Source: Blastococcus sp. KM273128 (GTDB lineage: Bacteria; Actinomycetota; Actinomycetes; Mycobacteriales; Geodermatophilaceae). From it: DNA of 64,000 nt. This document shows positions 1-7,126 of this stretch, piece after piece; position 1 is the stretch's first letter, and every line of letters begins with the position of its first letter. Where the stretch lies: NCBI RefSeq assembly GCF_021698975.1, contig NZ_SSXA01000005.1:1-64000 (forward strand), written 5' to 3'. Below the pieces are notes generated by a model. That model ran no database searches. It saw only the letters and a program-made list of their open reading frames with translations, and was not told the DNA's origin. Both the position numbers and the translations under genes were made by a program.

Positions 1-65
1 CGCTGGACAAGCCACCGGCCGCAGCCGGGGCAGCGAAGAAAGGAGCGAACCCCGCCGGGCAGCTC

Positions 66-374
66 TCATGCTGGCATTGACGCGAAGAAAGCCGACGCGC
101 TCTTGAGGATCGCGTTCGCCCGGCGCAACTCGCGGTTCTCCCGCTCCAGCTCGGCCAGCCGCGCCCGCTCATCGCTGGTCAGGCCCGGCGCCGTGCCGGC
201 GTCGATGCGAGCCTGCTGCACCCAGTTCCGCAGCGAGTCCGGCACGATCCCCAGCTGCTCGCCGACCCGCTTGCATGCGGCGTTGACGCTGAGCTTCTCC
301 GGTCCCTGTACCAGCTCGAGCGCGAAGCGGATTGCCCGCTCACGCAGCTCGTCGGGGTACTTCCTCGGTGCGGC
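66..374 (-). CDS. IS3-family transposase OrfA
   Basis: A 102-residue OrfA-type protein that begins MAAPRKYPDELRERAIRFAL. The N-terminal half is a helix-turn-helix for binding the element ends. The C-terminal half is a leucine-zipper-like helix (LAELERENRELRRANAILK). In this family OrfA joins OrfB by a -1 frameshift to make the active transposase. The usual ending of relatives (FFAAELDRP...) is replaced by FFASMPA and a stop, and no orfB follows in the visible bases, so the copy may be inactive. An upstream in-frame ATG at 413 is less likely because relatives start at MAAPRKYP. Confidence 0.8.
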   Translation of the reverse strand, partial: AAPRKYPDELRERAIRFALELVQGPEKLSVNAACKRVGEQLGIVPDSLRNWVQQARIDAGTAPGLTSDERARLAELERENRELRRANAILKSASAFFASMPA

Positions 375-428
375 CATGACTTCCATCCTTCGGGGGTTGG
401 AAGCCTCCATCAATCCCGGGGCGGTTCA
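66..428 (-). mobile_element. IS3-family element, one end (partial)
   Basis: One end of an IS3-type insertion sequence. Read on the minus strand, the element begins at 428 with TGAACCGCCCCGG, a TGA-starting terminal inverted repeat of the kind common in actinobacterial IS3 elements. The orfA start lies 54 nt further in. No recognisable orfB (DDE integrase) start is visible in the 65 bases left of orfA. The element is therefore either cut by the window edge or already truncated. The matching inverted repeat and target duplication are not in the window. On the right the element directly abuts what looks like the tail of a DsbA-like gene. Confidence 0.7.
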
Positions 429-467
429 GAGTTCGTCGCGCAGATCGAGGCCGCCCTCGATGAGTGA
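429..467 (+). pseudogene. 3' remnant of a probable DsbA-like thioredoxin gene
   Basis: Immediately right of the IS end, the frame reads EFVAQIEAALDE and then stops at 465-467, overlapping the VKOR start by 8 nt. In actinobacteria a DsbA-like disulfide oxidoreductase often precedes VKOR with just such an overlap, and YE-FVAQIEAAL is a typical tail for it. Only 12 codons remain, so the identification is an inference from context and a short peptide. The rest of the gene has been lost or displaced by the insertion. Confidence 0.5.
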
Positions 468-1098
468 CATCGGGGTCGCCGACCGACCGGTCATCGCCGA
501 GGCACGCCCCGCGGCCGGCCGCGGGCTGGCGGTGTGGCTGCTGGCCGGCGGCCTGATCGGCTTCGTCGCAGCGCTGGTGCTGGCCGTGGAGAAGTACGCC
601 CTCCTCGCCGACCCCGACTACGTGCCGACCTGCAGCCTCAACCCGGTGCTCAGCTGCGGCTCGATCATGGCCAGCCCGCAGGCGGAGGCCTTCGGCTTCC
701 CCAACCCGCTGCTCGGTGTCGCCGGCTTCCCCGTCGTGGCCGCCGCCGGCGCCGCGCTGTTCGCCGGCGGACGGCTGGCGGAGTGGTTCTGGGCGGCCCT
801 ACAGGCCGGGGTCGCCGCCGCGGTCGTCTTCGTGCATTGGCTGATCTTCGCCAGCCTGTACCGCATTGAGGCGCTGTGCCCGTATTGCATGGTGGTCTGG
901 GCGGTCACCATCCCACTGTTCACCGCCGTCACCCTGCGGAACCTCACCGCCTGGGCGCCACGGCTGCCGGCGGGCGTCGGCGCCGTCGTCACGGCGATTC
1001 GCGCCCGGCACAGCGTCCTGCTCACCGTCTGGTTTCTGCTCATCGCCGCTGCCATCACCCAGCGGTTCTGGCTGTACTGGAGCACCCTCGTTGCCTGA
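460..1098 (+). CDS. Vitamin K epoxide reductase family protein (VKOR)
   Basis: A 212-residue integral membrane protein of the bacterial VKOR family, which re-oxidises DsbA-like proteins and passes the electrons to quinone. Four to five hydrophobic segments are visible (residues about 20-42, 85-105, 110-128, 135-155 and 185-205). A CSLNPVLSCGS motif forms the loop cysteine pair, and CPYC in the fourth segment is the quinone-side active site. The ATG at 460 was chosen because it gives the normal family length; the open frame to its left is IS sequence. The natural partner gene upstream is disrupted, so this gene may now depend on another DsbA or on readthrough from the IS. Confidence 0.9.
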   Translation: MSDIGVADRPVIAEARPAAGRGLAVWLLAGGLIGFVAALVLAVEKYALLADPDYVPTCSLNPVLSCGSIMASPQAEAFGFPNPLLGVAGFPVVAAAGAALFAGGRLAEWFWAALQAGVAAAVVFVHWLIFASLYRIEALCPYCMVVWAVTIPLFTAVTLRNLTAWAPRLPAGVGAVVTAIRARHSVLLTVWFLLIAAAITQRFWLYWSTLVA

Positions 1099-1376
1099 TA
1101 CCCGACCTGCCGAGGCCTGCTGGCGGCCGCGTGCACTGCCGCCTTCCTCCTGCTGTCGGGGTGCTGGCCACCACCGGCCTTGGCTCCTCCGTGGTCTGAG
1201 AACGAGGAATCACTCCCGTGACTGCCGGCAGCAGAACCGAGTGGAACTCAGGGACCGCACCGGAGCCCGGTAGGGATTTCCCACCGGGTGCCTGGCGGAC
1301 GAGCTGTCCATACCTCGCCCTATCTTGCGATGCAGGGCCTCCCGCGGGCGGCGGCACGAGACCAGAGAGGTTCGTC

Positions 1377-1580
1377 ATGGACAACGCCGATGACCTGCTG
1401 ACCACGGCTGAGGTTGCCCAGATCATGCGCTCCCCCGTCTCCACGCTGAGATACTGGCGGCACATCGGCACCGGGCCGCACAGCTTCCGTGTGGGACGAC
1501 GCGTGGTCTACCGGCGCGCCGACGTGACCGAGTGGCTGCATGAGCAGGCGGAAGCAGGACGCGCCGAACGAGCGGGGTGA
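1377..1580 (+). CDS. Excisionase-like helix-turn-helix protein
   Basis: A 67-residue protein with a MerR/Xis-type winged helix: LLTTAEVAQIMRSPVSTLRYW followed by a basic wing (GRRVVYRRADVTEWLHEQ). Such small proteins bend DNA at attachment sites and steer the integrase toward excision. The ATG at 1377 has an AGAGAGG ribosome-binding site 6 nt upstream. The gene converges on the integrase gene, leaving 55 nt between the two stops. Upstream, 1099-1376 holds no gene I can support. Some AlpA-like regulators look the same, so the Xis role rests on the neighbouring integrase. Confidence 0.75.
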   Translation: MDNADDLLTTAEVAQIMRSPVSTLRYWRHIGTGPHSFRVGRRVVYRRADVTEWLHEQAEAGRAERAG

Positions 1581-1635
1581 GCGGCGGGAGCGAGCGCCGC
1601 CCCGCCGTCGTGCCAGGACTTCACGGCGACGCAGC

Positions 1636-2886
1636 TCAGCGATCCAGCACCTTCGCCGCCTCGGCGCTGACGACCTGCCGGCCGAAGTAGACGTCGAGCG
1701 TCATCGACGGGTTGGCATGGCCCAACTGGTCGGCCACCTGGCGCGGGCTGAGCCCGGCCTCGTCGAGGCGCGTGGCGACGGTCTTGCGGAAGGTGTGCGA
1801 GGTGACCCACGACCAAGGCCCCTCCTCGCAGCGGATGCGTCGCCCACCTGCCCCCGCCTTGAAGGAGCCGTCCTCGTCGATCTGATAGCCCGTTCCACCG
1901 CAGGTCTCGCACTCGAACGAATCGAGCAACTGGCGGAGGTCTCCTGAGACGTTCGACGGATCCCGCAGGATGCCGGTCAGCGGCGGCGGGAAGACCACCT
2001 GAGCGTCCGTCTGCCGGCGAGCACTTTCCCGCCGGTCCTCCAACATGCGGACGGCGAAGTCAGGGAGCGCGACGATCCGCCAACCGGCGGTGGTCTTCGG
2101 CCGGGGTTGGATCGTCAGTCCGGCGCCTGGAAGGCGGACGACGGTGGCGTTGACCTCCCACGTCCCAGCGTCGAGGTCGAGAATTGGCTTGCCGTCGCCG
2201 TTGGTCCCGTACCGCAGACCCAGCGCTTCGCCGATCCGGCAGCCGGTGGCAAGCATCCAGTCGACGAGGTCGGGAAGGTCGAGCTCGGTCCCGCGGTCGC
2301 TGGTCCGGAACAGCTCGACGAGTCGACCGGTCTCTGCTGCAGTCAGTGCGCGCGGCGCTCGCTTGCCGGTACTGATCTTGGCAGTGGAGTCGCGGACCGG
2401 ATTGACCGCGATGGCGCCGTCCTGGATCGCCAGCGCGAACATTCCGGAGAGGCATGCCCGCGCTGTCTTGGCCGCCCCCGGTCCGCTGCTCTTGGCGATG
2501 GCGGCCAGCGCCCGGCTGACCACGCCGGAGGTCACCTCCCGGATGCAGAGCTGGCCGAAGGCCGGCTTGACCTGCTTGTTGACCACAGACCTGTAGGTGC
2601 GCTGCGTTCCGGTCGACCAGCCGTGGTCGGCCTCGATCCACGCCTCGGCCAACGTGGCCATTCGCGTCCCGGCGGTGATCGCGCCGACGCCACCGGGCGC
2701 CTGGCGGCCGGTGAGCTCGGCCTTCAGCGCCCGCTCGGCGGCGGCGCGCGACGGCCCCACCTTGGACACGAGCCGGACCCGGCCGTCGAAATCGCGGAAC
2801 TTCGCACGGGCCTTGACCTGGCCGCTGGGCTGCGCGATGAACAGGACCTTGCCGTACGTGCCCAGCGGGAGCGGTGGCCGGCCCAC
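1636..2886 (-). CDS. Site-specific tyrosine recombinase (integrase)
   Basis: A 416-residue tyrosine recombinase. It has an AP2-like arm-binding N-terminus (residues 1-60), a SAM-like core-binding domain (about 75-165) and a catalytic domain (about 180-416). The catalytic set is present: Arg217 in TGCRIGEAL, His364 and Arg367 in HTFRKT, His390 in LGHANPSMTL, and the nucleophile Tyr400. Between the conserved blocks lies an unusual cysteine-containing insert (CETC at 326-329, Cys353). The start lies 108 nt from the 3' end of tRNA-Asn, the normal position for an integrase next to its attachment site. It probably catalyses integration of an element extending left, out of the window. Confidence 0.93.
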   Translation of the reverse strand: MGRPPLPLGTYGKVLFIAQPSGQVKARAKFRDFDGRVRLVSKVGPSRAAAERALKAELTGRQAPGGVGAITAGTRMATLAEAWIEADHGWSTGTQRTYRSVVNKQVKPAFGQLCIREVTSGVVSRALAAIAKSSGPGAAKTARACLSGMFALAIQDGAIAVNPVRDSTAKISTGKRAPRALTAAETGRLVELFRTSDRGTELDLPDLVDWMLATGCRIGEALGLRYGTNGDGKPILDLDAGTWEVNATVVRLPGAGLTIQPRPKTTAGWRIVALPDFAVRMLEDRRESARRQTDAQVVFPPPLTGILRDPSNVSGDLRQLLDSFECETCGGTGYQIDEDGSFKAGAGGRRIRCEEGPWSWVTSHTFRKTVATRLDEAGLSPRQVADQLGHANPSMTLDVYFGRQVVSAEAAKVLDR

Positions 2887-2898
2887 GGCGTCCTCCTC

Positions 2899-2945
2899 AT
2901 CCGTTTTGGATGCCTAAAGGATGCCCGACCGGTTCGGTTGATGCC
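2899..2945. repeat. GGATGCC iterons between integrase and tRNA-Asn
   Basis: Two direct copies of GGATGCC (2908-2914 and 2919-2925) are spaced one helical turn apart. A third GATGCC lies at 2940-2945, and an inverted CATCC at 2899-2903. The first pair also forms CATCC-GTTTT-GGATG. Their place between int and the tRNA suggests arm-type binding sites for integrase or excisionase, or an operator for int. The function is inferred from position only. Confidence 0.5.
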
Positions 2946-2953
2946 ACAAGAAT

Positions 2954-2985
2954 GGCCCCGACCAGCGAACTTGCTGGTCGGGGCC
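2954..2985 (-). terminator. Hairpin terminator downstream of tRNA-Asn
   Basis: A perfect 13-bp stem (GGCCCCGACCAGC at 2954-2966 with its complement at 2973-2985) and a 6-nt loop. It lies 9 nt beyond the mature 3' end of tRNA-Asn on the minus strand. The following tract (ATTCTTG) is only mildly T-rich, as is usual in high-GC actinobacteria. Confidence 0.75.
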
Positions 2986-2994
2986 TCGGTAGTG

Positions 2995-3067
2995 CTCCCC
3001 CGATTGGACTCGAACCAATAACCCTGCGATTAACAGTCGCATGCTCTGCCAATTGAGCTACGGGGGA
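2995..3067 (-). tRNA. tRNA-Asn (anticodon GTT)
   Basis: A 73-nt cloverleaf on the minus strand with a 7-bp acceptor stem (TCCCCCG with CGGGGGA). The anticodon loop is CTGTTAA and the T-arm GGTTCGAATCC. The discriminator base is G and CCA is not encoded. tRNA 3' ends are frequent integration sites, and the neighbouring integrase and iterons suggest that this one serves as attB for the element to its left. Confidence 0.95.
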
Positions 3068-3206
3068 TCAGCGGGCGCGACCCGCTGGCGCCGACGAGAC
3101 TACCCCACGCCCCGAGGGCTCCCGAGGGCGGCTCGCGGACGGCAGCGCGATGCCCGCCACAGGTAGCGTGTCCGCTGTTCACCGCCCGAACACCTGGAGG
3201 TCACCC

Positions 3207-3416
3207 GTGGCCAAGCTGTCGTTCCTCGCCGGATTCGGCGCCGGCTACGTGCTGGGATCGCGGGCCGGCCGCGAGCGCTACGAGCAGATCCGCCGCGCCT
3301 GGGAGCACGCCAAGGACGACCCTCGCCTGCAGAGCCTCGCGGGCATCGCGCAGGCCAAGGCGGACGACGCCGTCTCGACGCTCAAGTCCCAGCTGGGCAG
3401 CGAGCCGCAGCGCTGA
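3207..3416 (+). CDS. Small conserved YtxH-like protein
   Basis: A 69-residue protein that starts at a GTG 6 nt after a strong CTGGAGG site. A short glycine-rich hydrophobic N-terminus (FLAGFGAGYVLGSRAG) is followed by a charged helix (RERYEQIRRAWEHAKDDPRLQ). This is the pattern of YtxH-like membrane-associated small proteins of actinobacteria, whose function is unknown. Its end faces the end of the gene to the right, with 13 nt between the two stops. Confidence 0.75.
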   Translation: MAKLSFLAGFGAGYVLGSRAGRERYEQIRRAWEHAKDDPRLQSLAGIAQAKADDAVSTLKSQLGSEPQR

Positions 3417-3429
3417 GCCGCCCGCCGGT

Positions 3430-3984
3430 TCAGTCCGGCTGCTCGGCGGCGAGCGCCTCGGTGAGCTTGCGCCGCGCGATGTCGCGGGCCACCGGGTCGT
3501 CGCGGTCGGCGTCGTCGTCGAACACGACGGTCCACTCCCGGGCCGCCTGACCCGGGACCCGCCGGGCCACCAGCAGCAGCCCGCCCCGGTCGGGCAGCGG
3601 GCTCCGGCGGCTGGTCACGATCGTCTGGTCGACCCGCCGGCGCACCGTCGCCGGGAGGTCGCCGGCGTCGGTGAGCACGTGCCGCACGGCGGGGAGCCGG
3701 GCCTGCACGCCCGGCTCCACCTCGGTCAGCGGCGTCACGGTGAACGAGCCCCCGCCGTCGGTGGTCGACGCCCAGCGGGCGTGCCCGACCTCGTGCCACG
3801 GGAGCACGGGGGCGTCGGCGCCCGGGCCGACCGTCCGCAGGCCCCGGGAGGTGGCCACCAGCCACCCGGCGCCGCGGGCGAGGACGCCCCAGGCGAGCAC
3901 CCGCTCGTCCGGGTCGGTCACCGCGGCCCGCACCTCCTCCGGCGGCCGCGCGAACCGGCGCCGGAGGTTCTCCACCAGGTTCAC
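3430..3984 (-). CDS. Conserved hypothetical protein downstream of dnaG
   Basis: A 184-residue soluble protein without an obvious motif or membrane segment. It starts at a GTG that overlaps the dnaG stop by 4 nt (GTGA), so it is translationally coupled to dnaG. The first half has alternating hydrophobic strands (ERVLAWGVLARGAGWLVATSRGL, residues about 28-50), as in PH-like or beta-sandwich folds. The C-terminus is acidic and helical. Actinobacterial genomes often carry a protein of this type beside dnaG. I cannot assign a function. Confidence 0.75.
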   Translation of the reverse strand: MNLVENLRRRFARPPEEVRAAVTDPDERVLAWGVLARGAGWLVATSRGLRTVGPGADAPVLPWHEVGHARWASTTDGGGSFTVTPLTEVEPGVQARLPAVRHVLTDAGDLPATVRRRVDQTIVTSRRSPLPDRGGLLLVARRVPGQAAREWTVVFDDDADRDDPVARDIARRKLTEALAAEQPD

Positions 3985-5867
3985 GCGGCCCCGCCCATCG
4001 CGCGCTTGCGCAGCGAGATGGCCAGCTGCTCGAGGTCCATGAGCGTCTTGAACGCCTTCATGTACTCGTCGCCGGACTCCACCGGGTTCATCCGCTGCAA
4101 CCGGCCCTTGAGCGCCTGGATCTCCCGGACGGTCGCCATCTCCTGGAGCCGGGCGAGGATGGCGTTCACGTAGGCGGGGTCGCACTCGCCGGTGACCGAG
4201 CGCATCGGCTCCACCGCCAGCGCGGTCAGCAGCGCGCGGGCGCTCTCCCGCTCGCAGTGCGCGGCCACCTGGTCCAGCCAGGCGGGCCCGGTCTCCGTCA
4301 CGCCACCAGCTCCGCCCGCGCCGGCCACCGCCGCGGCGACGGCGGCGTAGTCGGGGTCGGTGTAGGCCGTCGGCGGGACGGCGTCGAAGGCGGGCCCCGC
4401 GTACTCGGGGGCCTGCAGCGCGGCCTTGACCGCCTCCCGCTCGACGGCGACCGCGGCGTCGTCCGGTGTGCGCTTGGGGGCACGCGGGCGGCCCCGCGAG
4501 GCAGCCCCTCCCCCGTCACCGGTCAGCCGGCGCACCCGCTCCAGCACCTCGGCCTCGTCGGTGTTGCCGATCATCCCGGCGAGCTCCCGGGCGTAGGCCG
4601 GGCGCAGCGCGTGGTCCTTGATGCCGGCCACCAGGGGCGCGGTCTTCTCCAGCGCGGCGACCCGGCCCTCCACGGTGTCGAGGTCGTAGCCGGCCAGCGT
4701 GGTGCGCAGGACGAAGGCGATCAGCGGCGTGCGCCGGGCGACCAGGTCGCGGACGGCGGCGTCCCCCTGCTCCTGCCGCAGCTCGCACGGGTCGCGGCCC
4801 TCGGACTCGACCGCGACGAAGGTCTGCCCGACGAAGCGCTGGTCCTCGGCGAAGGTCTTCATCGCCGCCGCCTGCCCGGCCGCGTCGCCGTCGAAGGTGT
4901 AGACCACCTCGCCGCGGAACTCGTCCTGGTCCATGAGCAGCCGGCGCAGCACGCCGATGTGCTCGGCGCCGAAGGCGGTGCCGCACGAGGCGACCGCCGT
5001 CGTCACGCCGGCCAGGTGGCAGGCCATGACGTCGGTGTAGCCCTCGACGACGACCGCCTGGTGCCGCTTGGCGATGTCGCGCTTGGCGCGGTCGATGCCG
5101 TAGAGCACCGAGCTCTTCTTGTAGAGCGGGGTCTCCGGGGTGTTGAGGTACTTGGGGGCCGGGTCGTCGTCCATGAGCTTGCGGGCGCCGAAGCCGATGA
5201 CGTCGCCGGTGATGTCGCGGATCGGCCACACCAGCCGGCGGTGGAAGCGGTCGATGAGCGTGCCGCGGGAGGACTCCTTCGCCAGGCCCGCCGTCACCAG
5301 CTCGGCCTGGGTGAACCCCTTGGCGCGCAGGTGGCGGGTGAGCCCGTCCCAGCCGCCGGGGGCGTAGCCGCAGCCGAAGTCCAGCGCGGCCTGCCGGTCG
5401 AAGGCGCGGTCGGCGAGGAACTGCCGGGCGGGCGCGGCCTCGGGGGTGCCCAGCTGCTCGGCGTAGAAGGCGGCCGCGGCGGTGTTGGCGGCAACCAGGC
5501 GCGCGCGCTGGCCCACCGAGGCGCGGTCGGGCCCTGCGGTCGGGCGCCCGCCGTCGTCCTCGTACTTCAGCTCGATGTTCGCCCGGCCGGCGAGCAGCTC
5601 GACGGCCTCGGTGAACGACAGGTGGTCGATCTGCTGGACGAACGAGATGACGTCCCCACCAGCACCGCAACCGAAGCAGTGCCAGAGGTTCCGCGACGGC
5701 GTGACCTGGAACGACGGGGACTTCTCGTCGTGGAACGGGCACAGGCCCTTGAGGCTGCCGCCGCCGGCGCGCTTGAGCTGCAGGTGCTCGCCGACGATCT
5801 CGTCGATCTTGCTGCGCTCGCGCACCAGCGCGATGTCCGCGGCGCGGATGCGCCCCCGGCCGGCCAT
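3981..5867 (-). CDS. dnaG: DNA primase DnaG
   Basis: A 628-residue DNA primase that makes the RNA primers for replication. It shows the N-terminal CHC2 zinc-binding domain (CPFHDEKSPSF and HCFGCGAGGDVISF, residues about 42-72). The catalytic core and Toprim domain follow (VVVEGYTDVMA and YTFDGDAAGQAA), then a C-terminal region for binding the helicase. The ATG at 5867 (MAGRGRIRAADI) gives the normal start; the longer open frame to the right belongs to the next gene. The start overlaps the stop of the upstream gene by 1 nt (TGATG), and the stop is coupled to the downstream hypothetical gene. Confidence 0.97.
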   Translation of the reverse strand: MAGRGRIRAADIALVRERSKIDEIVGEHLQLKRAGGGSLKGLCPFHDEKSPSFQVTPSRNLWHCFGCGAGGDVISFVQQIDHLSFTEAVELLAGRANIELKYEDDGGRPTAGPDRASVGQRARLVAANTAAAAFYAEQLGTPEAAPARQFLADRAFDRQAALDFGCGYAPGGWDGLTRHLRAKGFTQAELVTAGLAKESSRGTLIDRFHRRLVWPIRDITGDVIGFGARKLMDDDPAPKYLNTPETPLYKKSSVLYGIDRAKRDIAKRHQAVVVEGYTDVMACHLAGVTTAVASCGTAFGAEHIGVLRRLLMDQDEFRGEVVYTFDGDAAGQAAAMKTFAEDQRFVGQTFVAVESEGRDPCELRQEQGDAAVRDLVARRTPLIAFVLRTTLAGYDLDTVEGRVAALEKTAPLVAGIKDHALRPAYARELAGMIGNTDEAEVLERVRRLTGDGGGAASRGRPRAPKRTPDDAAVAVEREAVKAALQAPEYAGPAFDAVPPTAYTDPDYAAVAAAVAGAGGAGGVTETGPAWLDQVAAHCERESARALLTALAVEPMRSVTGECDPAYVNAILARLQEMATVREIQALKGRLQRMNPVESGDEYMKAFKTLMDLEQLAISLRKRAMGGAA

Positions 5868-6346
5868 CAGGCCGCTCCCGCCGCTGCCGCGGCCCGACGC
5901 CGGATCACGTGCTCCCACCACAGCAGGAAGACCTGCTGCTCCACCGGCAGCTCGCCGTCCACGGTGATCGTGGCCCGTGGCATCCAGCCCGGGGTGGTGC
6001 CGCTCTCGGCGACCTGGCGCCCGTGCAGCAGGAAGCGGTGGGTGCCCTTCCAGCGGGACGCCGGCCGGACCTCCACCGTGCCGCCCTCGACGTCGATCTC
6101 CCAGGATCCCTTCCACGCCGAGGTCTGCCGCGCCCGCAGCCGGGCGGCGCCGTCGGGGTCACCCGACCTGCGCCCGGTGAGCTCCCGCTTCCGCCGCGCG
6201 TACTCCCACGTCGAGCCGGCGACGTCCACCGTCGCGGCCTCCGTCCACGTCGCGGACCGCATCGTCGCGACGATGCTGCCGTCGCGGAGCACGGGCAGGA
6301 CGCCCTTCGGCAGCCCGTGCGTGCCGGCCTTGCCCAGTTCGAGCAC
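5867..6346 (-). CDS. Conserved hypothetical protein upstream of dnaG
   Basis: A 159-residue protein of unknown function that ends exactly where dnaG starts. It is rich in beta-strand patterns (VLRDGSIVATMRSATWTEAATVDVAG; WEIDVEGGTVEV) and ends with a hydrophobic helix (VEQQVFLLWWEHVIRRR). That layout resembles Tubby-like/LURP-type beta barrels with a terminal helix, but the likeness is weak. The ATG at 6346 follows the neighbouring gene by 11 nt, so the two probably share a transcript. Confidence 0.7.
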   Translation of the reverse strand: MLELGKAGTHGLPKGVLPVLRDGSIVATMRSATWTEAATVDVAGSTWEYARRKRELTGRRSGDPDGAARLRARQTSAWKGSWEIDVEGGTVEVRPASRWKGTHRFLLHGRQVAESGTTPGWMPRATITVDGELPVEQQVFLLWWEHVIRRRAAAAAGAA

Positions 6347-6357
6347 CGCGTCCTCCC

Positions 6358-6981
6358 TCAGCCGATGCCGGGTGCGCCGGCGACGCTCTCCCCGGTCACC
6401 CGGTAGAGCAGGTAGGCAGCAGTCTCCCGCAGGATGTACCGCACCTGGGTGGCGCGGGTCTGCACGGCCGGGCCCTGGCGGGTCGGGGAGCTCTCCGCCT
6501 CCATCCCGGCGTCCTCGGCCATGCGCTCGGCGCGCATCGCGTGCCAGGGGTCGGTGACCAGGACGGCGGTCTCCCAGCCGCGCTCGGCGAACGCCGTGCC
6601 GACCACTCGCATGCTCTCCAGGGTGTCCACGCCCTCGGGCACCGCGAGCAGCGCCTCGGCGGGCACCCCCGCCCGGGCCAGGTAGTCACGGCCGGCCTCG
6701 GCCTCGGTGAACTGGTCACCGGCGGCCTTGCCGCCCACGGTGACGATCACCGGCGCGACGCCCTGCTCGTGGAGCCGCAGCGCGTGCTCCAGCCGCGCCT
6801 CGAAGATCGACGACGGCACGCCGTTGTACTGGGCGGAGCCGAGCACCACGATCGCGTCGGACTGCGGGCGCGCGTCCTGCCGCGCCGTCCACCAGATGGC
6901 GAGCGCCGTCGAGGCCACGAAGAGCACGGTGGCCAGCACCCCGGCCCCCACCACCCGCGCCAGCAGACTCCGCACACCCAC
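6358..6981 (-). CDS. YdcF/SanA-like DUF218 membrane-anchored protein
   Basis: A 207-residue protein of the DUF218 (YdcF/SanA/ElyC) family, some members of which act in cell-envelope integrity. An N-terminal membrane anchor (residues 5-30) leads into the domain: DAIVVLGSAQYNGVPS, then FEARLEHALRLH, VTVGGKA, ESMRVVG and VLVTDPWHAMRA. The start is a GTG at 6981; a second GTG two codons later is equally possible because no clear ribosome-binding site is visible. It is the first gene of the leftward dnaG run. Confidence 0.85.
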   Translation of the reverse strand: MGVRSLLARVVGAGVLATVLFVASTALAIWWTARQDARPQSDAIVVLGSAQYNGVPSSIFEARLEHALRLHEQGVAPVIVTVGGKAAGDQFTEAEAGRDYLARAGVPAEALLAVPEGVDTLESMRVVGTAFAERGWETAVLVTDPWHAMRAERMAEDAGMEAESSPTRQGPAVQTRATQVRYILRETAAYLLYRVTGESVAGAPGIG

Positions 6982-7062
6982 GCGTCATGGGTACCACGCG
7001 GGGCCGACTCCCTGCGGCTCCCCGGTGCGGTGCGCGCCGTCACCGTACGGCGCACCCCTAGA

Positions 7063-7077
7063 TGGGAACGATTCTCG
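7063..7077 (+). promoter_or_regulatory. Candidate Zur operator upstream of aztD
   Basis: The segment TGGGAACGATTCTCG contains the imperfect palindrome GAA-CGA-TTC, similar to the AT-rich inverted repeats bound by the zinc repressor Zur in actinobacteria. It lies 50 nt before the aztD start in an otherwise GC-rich gap. A zinc-uptake pair directly downstream makes zinc-dependent repression plausible. The sequence match is partial. Confidence 0.5.
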
Positions 7078-7126
7078 CTTTCGGTTAGGGTTCCCGGCGT
7101 CCCGTCCTCCCGAGAAGGAGCACCCC

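Noticed and set aside
1-65. Start of IS3 orfB left of orfA
   Set aside because: None of the minus-strand frames in these 65 bases resembles the beginning of an orfB integrase, so no orfB feature is claimed.
4257-6557. 766-codon open frame antisense to dnaG
   Set aside because: A shadow of dnaG and its neighbours in the complementary frame; valine/glycine/arginine-rich, with no motif.
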